Positions 18,733 to 26,013 of a DNA stretch of 64,000 nucleotides are shown here, piece after piece. The translations under genes were made by a program, and so were the position numbers. The notes beneath the pieces were generated by a model that did no database searches, had not been told where the DNA came from, and saw only the letters and a list, made by a program, of their open reading frames with translations. Origin of the DNA: Nocardioides sp. JQ2195 (GTDB taxonomy: Bacteria; Actinomycetota; Actinomycetes; Propionibacteriales; Nocardioidaceae); the NCBI RefSeq assembly GCF_012272695.1, contig NZ_CP050902.1, positions 1,426,001-1,490,000 on the forward strand, given 5' to 3'. Each line of letters begins with the position of its first letter. Within the stretch, counting starts at the first letter, position 1.

Positions 18733-20159
18733 AGATCCCGATCCCCGACACCCTCCTGCCGGCCGACCAGCTCGGCCGTGTGCACTTCATCGGCATCGGT
18801 GGCGCTGCGTTGTCCGCGATCGCCAAGATCATGGCCCAACGCGGTCTGGTCGTCACCGGTAGTGACGACAACGACACGCCCTTCCTGCCGGCGCTCCGGG
18901 CACTCGGGGTCACCTGCAACCTCGGCTACGCCGCAGAACACGTCGGCGATGCCGACACCGTGGTGGTCACCACGGCAGCCCGCGAGGACAACCCCGAGGT
19001 GCTCGAAGCCCGCCGACGTGGCCTCCGGATGCTGCCCCGCTCGGCCGGCCTGGCCGCGGTGATGGCGGACAAGAAGGTGCTCGCGGTCGCGGGCACCCAC
19101 GGCAAGACCACCACCACCTCACTGCTGACCATGGCCCTGCTCGAGGCCGCCGCTGACCCGACGTACGCCATCGGTGCGGTGCTGGTGCAGACCGGCAGCA
19201 ACGCCCACGACGGCGCCGGTGACCTGTTCGTCGCCGAGGCCGACGAGAGCGACGGCGCGTTCCTGGTCTACTCGCCCCACGCCGGCATCGTCACCAACGT
19301 CGAGGCCGACCATCTCGACGTGTGGGGGACCGAGGAGGCCTACCGGGCCGCGTTCGTCGAGTTCGTGGACACCCTCGATCCCGACGGCTTCCTGGTGTGT
19401 GTGGTCGACGATCCCGGCGCGGCGGAGCTGGCCGCAGCCGCTCGCGCGACGAGTCGCGCGGTGATCGGGGTGGGGGAGTCACCCACCGCTGACCTGCGTG
19501 CCACCGACCTCGTCTTCGAGGGCGCCACCTCCCGCTTCACGGTGGTGCAGGGGGACGAGGTGCTCGGTGACGTCACGTTGCAGATTCCCGGCCGCCACTA
19601 CGTCCTCGACGCGCTGGCGGCGCTGGCACTCGGACTGCGACTGGGGTTCCGTTTCGAGGCACTGGCAGCCGGGCTGGCCGGGTTCACCGGCTCGCGTCGG
19701 CGCATGGAGGCCAAGGGCGAGGCGGGCGGCGTACGCGTCTACGACAGCTATGCCCACCACCCGGTGGAGATCGCCGGAGACCTCCAGGCCGCCCGCGCGG
19801 TGGCCGGCGAGGGACGCCTGGTCGTCTGCTACCAACCCCACCTGGTCTCGCGCACCCGGATCTTCGGCACCGCGATGGGGGAGGCGCTCGGCGCAGCCGA
19901 CGAGGTCGCCGTGCTCGACGTCTACGTCGCGCGCGAGGACCCGGATCCAAGCGTGACGGGTCGCCTCGTGGCCGACGCCGTGCCTCTTCCTGCCGACCGG
20001 GTCCACTTCGTTGCCGACCGTGCTGACGCTCCCGAGCTTCTCGCCGGTGTCGCCCGCCCCGGTGACCTCGTGCTCACGCTCGGTGCCGGCGACGTCACCG
20101 AGGTGGGTCCCGCCCTCCTGGCCCTGCTCGCGGCCCGGGAGGAGTCCGCAGGTGCTTGA
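18729..20159 (+). CDS. murC: UDP-N-acetylmuramate--L-alanine ligase MurC
   Basis: A 476-residue ligase catalysing the first amino-acid addition to UDP-MurNAc. Motifs: HFIGIGGAALSAIAKI at the N-terminus (UDP binding), P-loop GTHGKTTTTSLL, EADESDGAFL, TNVEADHLDVWG, and the C-terminal YDSYAHHPVEI. The GTG at 18729 overlaps the murG stop by 4 bp. The 3' end overlaps ftsQ by 8 bp. No ddl or murB lies next to it, unlike in some other clusters. Confidence 0.97.
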   Translation: MKIPIPDTLLPADQLGRVHFIGIGGAALSAIAKIMAQRGLVVTGSDDNDTPFLPALRALGVTCNLGYAAEHVGDADTVVVTTAAREDNPEVLEARRRGLRMLPRSAGLAAVMADKKVLAVAGTHGKTTTTSLLTMALLEAAADPTYAIGAVLVQTGSNAHDGAGDLFVAEADESDGAFLVYSPHAGIVTNVEADHLDVWGTEEAYRAAFVEFVDTLDPDGFLVCVVDDPGAAELAAAARATSRAVIGVGESPTADLRATDLVFEGATSRFTVVQGDEVLGDVTLQIPGRHYVLDALAALALGLRLGFRFEALAAGLAGFTGSRRRMEAKGEAGGVRVYDSYAHHPVEIAGDLQAARAVAGEGRLVVCYQPHLVSRTRIFGTAMGEALGAADEVAVLDVYVAREDPDPSVTGRLVADAVPLPADRVHFVADRADAPELLAGVARPGDLVLTLGAGDVTEVGPALLALLAAREESAGA

Positions 20160-20895
20160 GCGTTTGCGACGCACGGAGTTCGACGAGGAGGAGCGGAGCC
20201 GCCGGCGCTTCGTGCGCCGGCAGTGGGCGCGACGGTGGCTGCAGCTGCGCGTCGTCGTGATCGTGGTGGTGCTGCTGGTCGCCGCCGTCGTCGGCGGGTG
20301 GCTCGTCTACTTCTCCTCGGCGCTGTCGGTGAAGGGGGTCGACGTCGAGGGCACGTCGCTGCTCAGCGAGCAGCGTGTGGTCGACGCCGCCGACGTGCCG
20401 GCTGAACCGTTGGCCAGGGCAGACGTCGCGGCCATTCGCGAGCGGGTCGAGAGCCTGCCCGAGGTGAAGTCCGCAGACGTGTCGCGTGAGTGGCCCGACC
20501 GGATCCTGGTGAAGGTCGAGGAACGGGTGGCCGTGGCCGTGGTCGAGCGAGGCGGCACGTGGCGTGGCATCGACTCGACCGGGTTCTCGTTCCGCAGCTA
20601 TCGATCGCTGCCGACCAACCTGCCGTTGATCAAGATCGACGACGACACCGAGGACGAGGCGGTCACCGAGGGGGCCAACGTGGTGGCGAGCCTGCCACCG
20701 GCGATCGCCCGCAAGGTCGAGCACGTCGAGCTGCGCACCATCGACCAGATCTCCCTGGTGCTCCGCGACGGGCGCAGGATCCTGTGGGGGAGCGCGGAGC
20801 GCTCCGACGACAAGTCCGCCGTGATCGCGCAGCTGATCAAGCGCAAGGCTCGGATCTACGACGTCTCGGTGCCTAACCAGCCCACCACGCGCTGA
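20152..20895 (+). CDS. ftsQ: Cell division protein FtsQ (POTRA domain)
   Basis: A 247-residue bitopic membrane protein linking cytoplasmic and periplasmic divisome parts. The cytoplasmic tail is basic (RSRRRFVRRQWARRW), followed by one helix (VVVIVVVLLVAAVVGGWLVYF, about 35-55) and a POTRA domain starting at LSVKGVDVEGTSLL, then a beta domain (SLVLRDGRRILWG). GTG at 20152 has GGGAGGAG just upstream inside the end of murC, and the overlap is 8 bp. No ftsA follows, as usual in actinobacteria; ftsZ comes after a 445-bp spacer. Confidence 0.94.
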   Translation: MLERLRRTEFDEEERSRRRFVRRQWARRWLQLRVVVIVVVLLVAAVVGGWLVYFSSALSVKGVDVEGTSLLSEQRVVDAADVPAEPLARADVAAIRERVESLPEVKSADVSREWPDRILVKVEERVAVAVVERGGTWRGIDSTGFSFRSYRSLPTNLPLIKIDDDTEDEAVTEGANVVASLPPAIARKVEHVELRTIDQISLVLRDGRRILWGSAERSDDKSAVIAQLIKRKARIYDVSVPNQPTTR

Positions 20896-20986
20896 ACCTG
20901 CCGCCCAGGTTCTGCCCCAGCGTCCCGCCCAGCGTCGGGCCAGCGCCGGGCCCAGCGTCGGGCCCAGCGCATCTCGCCTCCATCCG

Positions 20987-21049
20987 GATAGTCCCCAACG
21001 CCTCGCCTGTCGAATCGGCTCCGCAGCATGCGAGGCGTTTGGGACTATC
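20987..21049. repeat. 20-bp inverted repeat in the ftsQ-ftsZ spacer
   Basis: Arms at 20987-21006 (GATAGTCCCCAACGCCTCGC) and 21030-21049 match at 19 of 20 positions around a 23-nt loop. No T-tract follows. It could act as a transcription terminator after ftsQ or be a dispersed palindromic repeat. Just upstream (20903-20971), CCCAGCGT-like words are repeated several times in a low-complexity stretch. Confidence 0.85.
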
Positions 21050-21124
21050 GAATTTCTGGCGTGTCGGGGCGTGTCTGGCGTGAATCTTCGCTTCGGCCTG
21101 TCTAGTGTCTTCGACAACGAGAGG

Positions 21125-21157
21125 TTGACATAACTATAACCCTCCACTTCAGGGTTA
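21125..21157 (+). promoter_or_regulatory. ftsZ promoter region with an embedded inverted repeat
   Basis: This AT-richer patch holds TTGACA (21125-21130), TATAAC (21135-21140) and a 7-bp inverted repeat TAACCCT/AGGGTTA (21137-21143 and 21151-21157, 7-nt loop). TCGACA at 21111-21116 with TATAAC at 18-bp spacing is one possible promoter; TTGACA may serve another start further downstream. The repeat overlaps the TATAAC box and looks like an operator. It lies about 185-215 bp before the ftsZ start. Confidence 0.6.
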
Positions 21158-21235
21158 AGGTTTCGGTCGGCTGATCGGACTTCCCCCACGCAGCACCCGC
21201 AGCACCGTCGGCCCTTGCGGGCCGGTGTCGCAGCT

Positions 21236-21267
21236 CCAGCAATTCGCAGCACCAGCAATACGCAGCA
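21236..21267 (+). repeat. 16-bp tandem repeat in the ftsZ leader
   Basis: CCAGCAATTCGCAGCA (21236-21251) is followed directly by a copy with one change (21252-21267). More GCAGCACC words lie at 21189-21205 and 21262-21269. Non-coding; it sits in the presumed 5' untranslated region of ftsZ. Confidence 0.75.
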
Positions 21268-21340
21268 CCATTTCGCACAGACAGGCTCGACATCCTTCCC
21301 GGGGTGCGGGCGACACCGATCAGGGAGAGGCACAGCCGCC

Positions 21341-22657
21341 GTGGCAGCAGCACAGAACTACCTGGCCATCATCAAGGTCGTAGGTATCGGTGGGGGTGGC
21401 GTCAACGCCGTCAACCGGATGATCGAGGTCGGACTCAAGGGCGTCGAGTTCATCGCGATCAACACCGATGCCCAAGCGCTCCTGATGAGCGACGCAGACG
21501 TCAAGCTCGACATCGGGCGCGAGCTCACTCGCGGCCTCGGTGCCGGCGCCAACCCCGAGGTTGGGGGCAAGGCAGCCGAGGACCACGCCGACGAGATCGA
21601 AGAGGTCCTCAAGGGTGCCGACATGGTGTTCGTCACCGCCGGCGAAGGTGGTGGCACCGGCACCGGTGGTGCTCCCGTCGTGGCCCGCATCGCGCGCTCG
21701 CTCGGCGCGCTGACCATCGGTGTGGTCACCCGCCCGTTCGCCTTCGAGGGGCGCCGTCGCGCCAACTCCGCCGAAGAGGGCATCGCGCAGCTGCGCGAAG
21801 AGGTCGACACCCTCATCGTCATCCCGAACGACCGGTTGCTCTCGATCAGTGACCGCAACGTCTCCATGCTCGACGCCTTCAAGCAGGCCGACCAGGTCCT
21901 GCTGCAGGGCGTCTCGGGCATCACCGACCTGATCACCACGCCGGGCCTGATCAACCTCGACTTCGCCGACGTGAAGTCCGTGATGTCCAACGCCGGGTCC
22001 GCCCTGATGGGCATCGGCTCCGCCCGTGGCGAGGACCGCTCCGTGGCCGCCGCCGAGATGGCGGTCTCGAGCCCGCTCCTCGAAGCGAGCATCGACGGTG
22101 CCCACGGCGTCCTGCTCTCGATCGCCGGCGGTTCCGACCTCGGCCTCTTCGAGATCAACGAAGCGGCCGCCCTGGTCGCCGAGTCCGTGCACGCCGAGGC
22201 CAACATCATCTTCGGTGCCACCATCGACGACGCGCTCGGTGACGAGGTGCGGGTCACCGTCATCGCGGCTGGCTTCGACGGAGGCATGCCGAAGCGCCGC
22301 GACGAGGGCACCGTGTTGCGTCGTCAGGAGCCGCAGCAGACGCAGGCCGAGACCCGCAACGCCGCTCAGGCGCTGGCCAACCAGCGTGCGTCCGCTCCGC
22401 AGCAGTCGCAGCAGGCCCCGGCCCAGCAGACGCCGTCGCAGCGTCCGCCGGCCCAGCCCGTCGGCCAGCCGCGCCAGCAGTCCGCCCCGCAGCAGGGTGG
22501 CCAGCAGCAGGGTGGCCCGCAGCAGGGTGGCCAGCAGCAGGGCCACTCGCAGGGTGGTCAGGGTCAGCAGGCGCAGCAGCCGTCGACCCCGCAGCGCCAG
22601 CCGCGTCAGGTCCAGTTCGACGACGACGACCTGGACATCCCCGACTTCTTGAAGTGA
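21341..22657 (+). CDS. ftsZ: Cell division protein FtsZ
   Basis: A 438-residue tubulin-like GTPase that forms the Z-ring. The N-terminal [14 protein letters not shown], the tubulin signature GGGTGTGG starting at Gly103, [11 protein letters not shown] and [11 protein letters not shown] are all present. After about residue 325 comes a Gln/Gly/Pro-rich linker, then the C-terminal peptide [11 protein letters not shown] that contacts SepF and other partners. GTG at 21341 follows AGGGAGAGG (21322-21330); in-frame sequence upstream belongs to the leader. The gene has its own promoter region and no ftsA neighbour. Confidence 0.98.
   Translation: MAAAQNYLAIIKVVGIGGGGVNAVNRMIEVGLKGVEFIAINTDAQALLMSDADVKLDIGRELTRGLGAGANPEVGGKAAEDHADEIEEVLKGADMVFVTAGEGGGTGTGGAPVVARIARSLGALTIGVVTRPFAFEGRRRANSAEEGIAQLREEVDTLIVIPNDRLLSISDRNVSMLDAFKQADQVLLQGVSGITDLITTPGLINLDFADVKSVMSNAGSALMGIGSARGEDRSVAAAEMAVSSPLLEASIDGAHGVLLSIAGGSDLGLFEINEAAALVAESVHAEANIIFGATIDDALGDEVRVTVIAAGFDGGMPKRRDEGTVLRRQEPQQTQAETRNAAQALANQRASAPQQSQQAPAQQTPSQRPPAQPVGQPRQQSAPQQGGQQQGGPQQGGQQQGHSQGGQGQQAQQPSTPQRQPRQVQFDDDDLDIPDFLK
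22490..22549 (+). repeat. 15-bp tandem repeats in the FtsZ linker
   Basis: Four units of 15 bp (CAGCAGGGTGGCCAG-like) at 22490-22504, 22505-22519, 22520-22534 and 22535-22549 encode [15 protein letters not shown] and QQGHS. Because the unit is a multiple of three, copy-number change would alter linker length without a frameshift. Confidence 0.85.
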
Positions 22658-22675
22658 CGGGAGCGGTTTCCCAAC

Positions 22676-23410
22676 GTGTTCGCGTTCCGCGACGTCCGCG
22701 AGGGTGATGTCGAAGGCCAGCCGGCCCTCGACATCGCCTTCACCGATCGCCACGCTCCGGCCGGGGAGCTGGATCTCTCCTTGGCCGGGCCGGTGCGTGG
22801 CGATGCCACCGCCGACGATGTCCTGGCCCTGCTGGCCCGTGAGTTCACTCCCGAGGCCCCGGATGCACTGCCGATCGGCATGCGTCAGGTGCACGGCGCG
22901 CAGGTGTGCGTGGTCGACGAGACCGATGGCGCGGAGATCGTGGCCGACGGCGTGGTGACGCGCCGGACCGGGGTGACCCTCCTGGTGCGGGTGGCCGACT
23001 GTGTCCCGGTGCTGCTGGCAGCCACGGACCACTCCGTGATCGCCGCGGTCCACGCCGGTCGGCCGGGGCTGGTCGCAGGCGTCGTACCGGCGGCCATCGC
23101 CACCATGCGCGACCTCGGAGCCGGTGACCTGCAGGCCTGGGTCGGGCCGCACGTGTGTGGTTCCTGCTACGAGGTGCCGGAGCAGATGCGCGAGGAGGTC
23201 TCCGCGGAGGTTCCCGAGGCCTTCGCCGTGACCTCGTGGGGGACTCCCGCTGTCGACATCGGTGCCGGTGTCCGTGCGCAGCTGCGGGCCGCCGGAGTCA
23301 GTGTCGACGAGATCCGACGATGCACGCTCGAGGACGACGACCTCTGGTCCCATCGCCGTGAGGGGTCGTCCGCGGGTCGGCTCGGTGGCCTGATCAGGAT
23401 CTCGCCATGA
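22676..23410 (+). CDS. pgeF: Peptidoglycan editing factor PgeF (YfiH/laccase-domain protein)
   Basis: A 244-residue member of the DUF152 (multicopper polyphenol oxidoreductase-like) family, now seen as purine-nucleoside-active or peptidoglycan-editing enzymes. The metal-site residues are visible in MRQVHGAQV, RVADCVPVLL and VHAGRPGL, with GPHVCGSCYEV downstream. The family more often reads HAGWRG where this protein has HAGRPG. GTG at 22676 follows the ftsZ stop by 18 bp with a GGGAGCGG ribosome site. The position after ftsZ and the 4-bp overlap with the YggS gene are conserved in Gram-positive bacteria. Confidence 0.88.
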   Translation: MFAFRDVREGDVEGQPALDIAFTDRHAPAGELDLSLAGPVRGDATADDVLALLAREFTPEAPDALPIGMRQVHGAQVCVVDETDGAEIVADGVVTRRTGVTLLVRVADCVPVLLAATDHSVIAAVHAGRPGLVAGVVPAAIATMRDLGAGDLQAWVGPHVCGSCYEVPEQMREEVSAEVPEAFAVTSWGTPAVDIGAGVRAQLRAAGVSVDEIRRCTLEDDDLWSHRREGSSAGRLGGLIRISP

Positions 23411-24114
23411 GTGCGGAGCGCCGGGCAGAGGTCGCCGCCAATCTCGAGCACGTCCGCGCACGCATCGCGGAGGCCTGTCGGGCCAGCGGCCGTCCTGAGG
23501 ACGACGTCACCCTCACCGTGGTCACCAAGTTCTTCCCCGCCTCCGACGTGCGCATCCTCGCCGGGCTGGGCGTCACCGAGGTCGGCGAGAACCGACACCA
23601 GGAGGCGCTCGAGAAGAGTGCTGAGTGTGCCGACCTCGACGTCCGCTGGCACTACATCGGGGGCCTGCAGTCCAACAAGGCGGCCGCGGTCGCAGCCTAT
23701 GCCGACATGGTCGAATCGGTCGACCGGCCCAAGCTGGTCAATGGCCTGGCCCGCGGGGCAGCGCAGCGCGGACGCCCGCTCGACGTACTCCTGCAAGTGA
23801 GCCTCGACCCGCCCGAGCAGGCCGAGGGGAGGTCGGGAGTCCACCCCGACGACCTCGGGTCACTGGCCCAGAAGGTGGCCGGCACCGACGACCTGGTGCT
23901 GCGCGGACTGATGGCGGTGGCGCCCTTGGGGGCCGACCCGAACGACGCCTTCGAACGACTGACCGGAATCGCCGAGCGATTCCGGGACGACCACCCCGAC
24001 GCCGGGGTGATCTCCGCGGGGATGAGTGGTGATCTCGAAGCCGCGATTCTCCACGGCGCGACACACGTTCGCGTCGGTCGTGGGGTGCTCGGTGAGCGCC
24101 CCACGATCAAGTAG
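23407..24114 (+). CDS. yggS: YggS-family PLP homeostasis protein
   Basis: A 235-residue single-domain PLP-binding protein of the alanine-racemase-like fold. It carries PLP but has no known catalytic turnover and balances vitamin B6 and amino-acid pools. Lys41 in VVTKFFPASDVR is the PLP lysine; GENRHQEALEK, HYIGGLQSNKA and the phosphate-binding SAGMSGDLEAAI and HVRVGRG motifs follow. The ATG overlaps the pgeF stop by 4 bp. It sits in the ftsZ-sepF block, as in Bacillus (ylmE) and other actinobacteria. Confidence 0.93.
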   Translation: MSAERRAEVAANLEHVRARIAEACRASGRPEDDVTLTVVTKFFPASDVRILAGLGVTEVGENRHQEALEKSAECADLDVRWHYIGGLQSNKAAAVAAYADMVESVDRPKLVNGLARGAAQRGRPLDVLLQVSLDPPEQAEGRSGVHPDDLGSLAQKVAGTDDLVLRGLMAVAPLGADPNDAFERLTGIAERFRDDHPDAGVISAGMSGDLEAAILHGATHVRVGRGVLGERPTIK

Positions 24115-24177
24115 TGTCCACAACAACAACAAGAAGTGCTCCGCCTCGGAGTGCTGAAGTTTCCGGAGGAAATACTC

Positions 24178-24663
24178 ATGAGCGGCTCGATGCGCAAGAT
24201 CGGTGAGTACCTCGGCCTGCTCGAGGACACTGGCCGGTACCCCGACGACGGCTACGACGAGTACGCCGACGAACCGACCCGGCCCGCACGCGAGGCGCGG
24301 GAGGTGTCCCGTCCTGCCCCGGTCGCCAGCATCTCCGATCGCCGGCGCCCCCAGCCGGTTCCGACCCAGGAAGTTGTCGCAGAGTTGTCCCGCATCACGA
24401 CCCTCCACCCGCGCACCTACAACGAGGCGCGCACCATCGGCGAGAACTTCCGTGACGGAGTTCCGGTGATCATGAACCTCTCCGAGATGGACGACAACGA
24501 CGCCAAGCGGCTGGTCGACTTCGCTGCGGGCCTGGTGTTCGCCACCCGCGGCAGCATCGAGCGCGTGACCAGCAAGGTGTTCCTTCTCTCGCCCCCCAAC
24601 GTCACCGTTGCCGCTGAGGACAAGGAGCGCATCGCTGAGGGCGGCTTCTTCAACCAGAGCTGA
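24178..24663 (+). CDS. sepF: Cell division protein SepF
   Basis: A 161-residue cytoplasmic Z-ring membrane anchor that binds the FtsZ C-terminal peptide and, lacking FtsA, is expected to be the main tether here. The N-terminus [16 protein letters not shown] fits an amphipathic membrane-binding helix, then comes a charged disordered stretch (about 20-70), then the globular domain ([45 protein letters not shown]). ATG at 24178 is chosen because GGAGGA lies at 24165-24170. Confidence 0.96.
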   Translation: MSGSMRKIGEYLGLLEDTGRYPDDGYDEYADEPTRPAREAREVSRPAPVASISDRRRPQPVPTQEVVAELSRITTLHPRTYNEARTIGENFRDGVPVIMNLSEMDDNDAKRLVDFAAGLVFATRGSIERVTSKVFLLSPPNVTVAAEDKERIAEGGFFNQS

Positions 24664-24671
24664 CCTGTCAC

Positions 24672-24968
24672 GTGCACATTGTCGGTCTCGTCATCCATGG
24701 GATCCTGTGGTTCTTCCTGGCCCTCCTGTGGATTCGCTTCGTCTTCGACTGGGTTCAGGTCTTCGCCCGCTCGTGGTCGCCCCGTGGCCCGCTCCTGGTC
24801 TTCCTCGAACTGGTCTACTCCGTGACTGATCCGCCGATCAAGGCGCTGCGACGGGTCATCCCGCCACTGCGGCTGGGCAGCATCGCCCTGGATCTCAGTT
24901 TCCTGATCGTGCTGGTCGGCACGTACCTTCTACTTCGTCTGAACTCGATGGTGCTTCTCTCCGCCTGA
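24672..24968 (+). CDS. YggT family membrane protein
   Basis: A 98-residue protein with two hydrophobic segments (about 5-27 and 72-94) separated by the family motif SVTDPPIKALRRVIPPLRLG. YggT proteins lie between sepF and divIVA in many Gram-positive bacteria, and a role in osmotic response or division has been proposed, not proven. The start is GTG at 24672, 8 bp after sepF, so it belongs to the same operon. Confidence 0.92.
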   Translation: MHIVGLVIHGILWFFLALLWIRFVFDWVQVFARSWSPRGPLLVFLELVYSVTDPPIKALRRVIPPLRLGSIALDLSFLIVLVGTYLLLRLNSMVLLSA

Positions 24969-25078
24969 GGGTCACGGACGTGACGGGGACCAATGTTGGT
25001 CGCCTAACTGAACTTGCGCTGCAAGCGCTATTGTTCGAAAGAAAGAACTTCCGCTGTCTACAACGAATGGGTGAGTTC

Positions 25079-25834
25079 ATGCCGCTGACGCCTGAGGACG
25101 TGAGCAACAAGCGCTTTACTCCTGTCCGGCTCCGTGAGGGCTACGACATGAATGAGGTCGACCAGTTCCTCGACGAGGTGGAGGCCGAGCTCGCACGGCT
25201 CACCAAGGAGAACGAAGACCTTCGGTCCAAGCTCTCCGCAGCCCAGTCCGGCGCGCCCGTCGCCGCTGCTGCTCCCATCGAGGAGAAGAAGCCGACGCCC
25301 GAGCCGACCCCGGCTCCGGCCCCGACTCCGGCCCCCGCGCCGGTCGCCGCTGCCCCGGCCGCGGCCCCCGAGACCCTGCGTGTCGAGACGGTCGCCCAGG
25401 CGTCCAACGCTGCCGCGCGCCTGCTGGAGATCGCCACTCGCAACGCCGACGAGCTCGTCGACGATGCCAAGAACGAGGCCGACAAGATCGTGGGCGAGGC
25501 CCGGACGAAGGCCGAGCGCCTGGAGTCCGAGTCGAAGGTCAAGGCCGACCGGCTCGAGTCCGACGCCCGCAGCCGTTCGCAGATGCTCGACTCCGAGACG
25601 GCCGAGCGTCGCCAGCAGATGTTCGGTGACCTCGAGAAGGAGCGCGACAAGCTCAACGGCGAGGTGGAGAACCTCCGCTCGTTCGAGCGCGAGTACCGCT
25701 CCCGGCTCAAGAGCTACTTCACCCAGCAGCTCGAGTCCCTGGACTCGACGCCCGAAGCGGGTCAGGTCACCGGTGAGTCGGCGACCCAGCCGCCGAAGCG
25801 CCTGCGCTCGATCCTCGGCGAGGACGAGGGCTGA
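25079..25834 (+). CDS. divIVA: DivIVA/Wag31 polar growth protein
   Basis: A 251-residue coiled-coil scaffold that marks cell poles in actinobacteria and directs peptidoglycan synthesis there. The conserved N-terminal domain MPLTPEDVSNKRFTPVRLRE with GYDMNEVDQFLDEVE is followed by a first coiled coil, a Pro/Ala-rich linker (about 75-120), and a long charged coiled coil to about residue 235. ATG at 25079 gives the standard DivIVA N-terminus; an ATG four codons upstream is possible. TATTGT at 25029-25034 may be a -10 element. A strong hairpin terminator follows. Confidence 0.95.
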   Translation: MPLTPEDVSNKRFTPVRLREGYDMNEVDQFLDEVEAELARLTKENEDLRSKLSAAQSGAPVAAAAPIEEKKPTPEPTPAPAPTPAPAPVAAAPAAAPETLRVETVAQASNAAARLLEIATRNADELVDDAKNEADKIVGEARTKAERLESESKVKADRLESDARSRSQMLDSETAERRQQMFGDLEKERDKLNGEVENLRSFEREYRSRLKSYFTQQLESLDSTPEAGQVTGESATQPPKRLRSILGEDEG

Positions 25835-25855
25835 GCTGCCCTCATGAACGACGGT

Positions 25856-25889
25856 CACCGGCCGGATCCCACAGGGGATCCGGCCGGTG
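25856..25889 (+). terminator. Hairpin terminator after divIVA
   Basis: Perfect 15-bp arms (CACCGGCCGGATCCC at 25856-25870 and its complement at 25875-25889) around a 4-nt ACAG loop, followed by TTCATTTAT. This is the strongest intrinsic-terminator candidate in the window and closes the dcw cluster. Confidence 0.88.
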
Positions 25890-25956
25890 TTCATTTATCG
25901 CCGATCCCCGTCGTGCGTGCCGGTTTGAGTAGTGCCTGAGAGTCGACTAGCCTCCG

Positions 25957-25988
25957 ACCACTTGAATGTGGCGACCGCCACAAGTGGT
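25957..25988 (+). promoter_or_regulatory. Composite hairpin just upstream of the DksA-like gene
   Basis: An outer 8-bp pair (ACCACTTG at 25957-25964, CAAGTGGT at 25981-25988) encloses an inner 7-bp pair (TGTGGCG at 25967-25973, CGCCACA at 25976-25982), sharing two bases. It lies 25 bp before the start codon, ahead of the ribosome site, and may be an RNA hairpin or an operator. Confidence 0.55.
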
Positions 25989-26013
25989 TCGGCCACGAGG
26001 AGGCCTGTTTTCC

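Noticed and set aside
20896..21340. A missing ftsA or other gene between ftsQ and ftsZ
   Set aside because: No coding frame with family motifs; absence of ftsA is normal in actinobacteria, and the spacer is explained by repeats and the ftsZ promoter.
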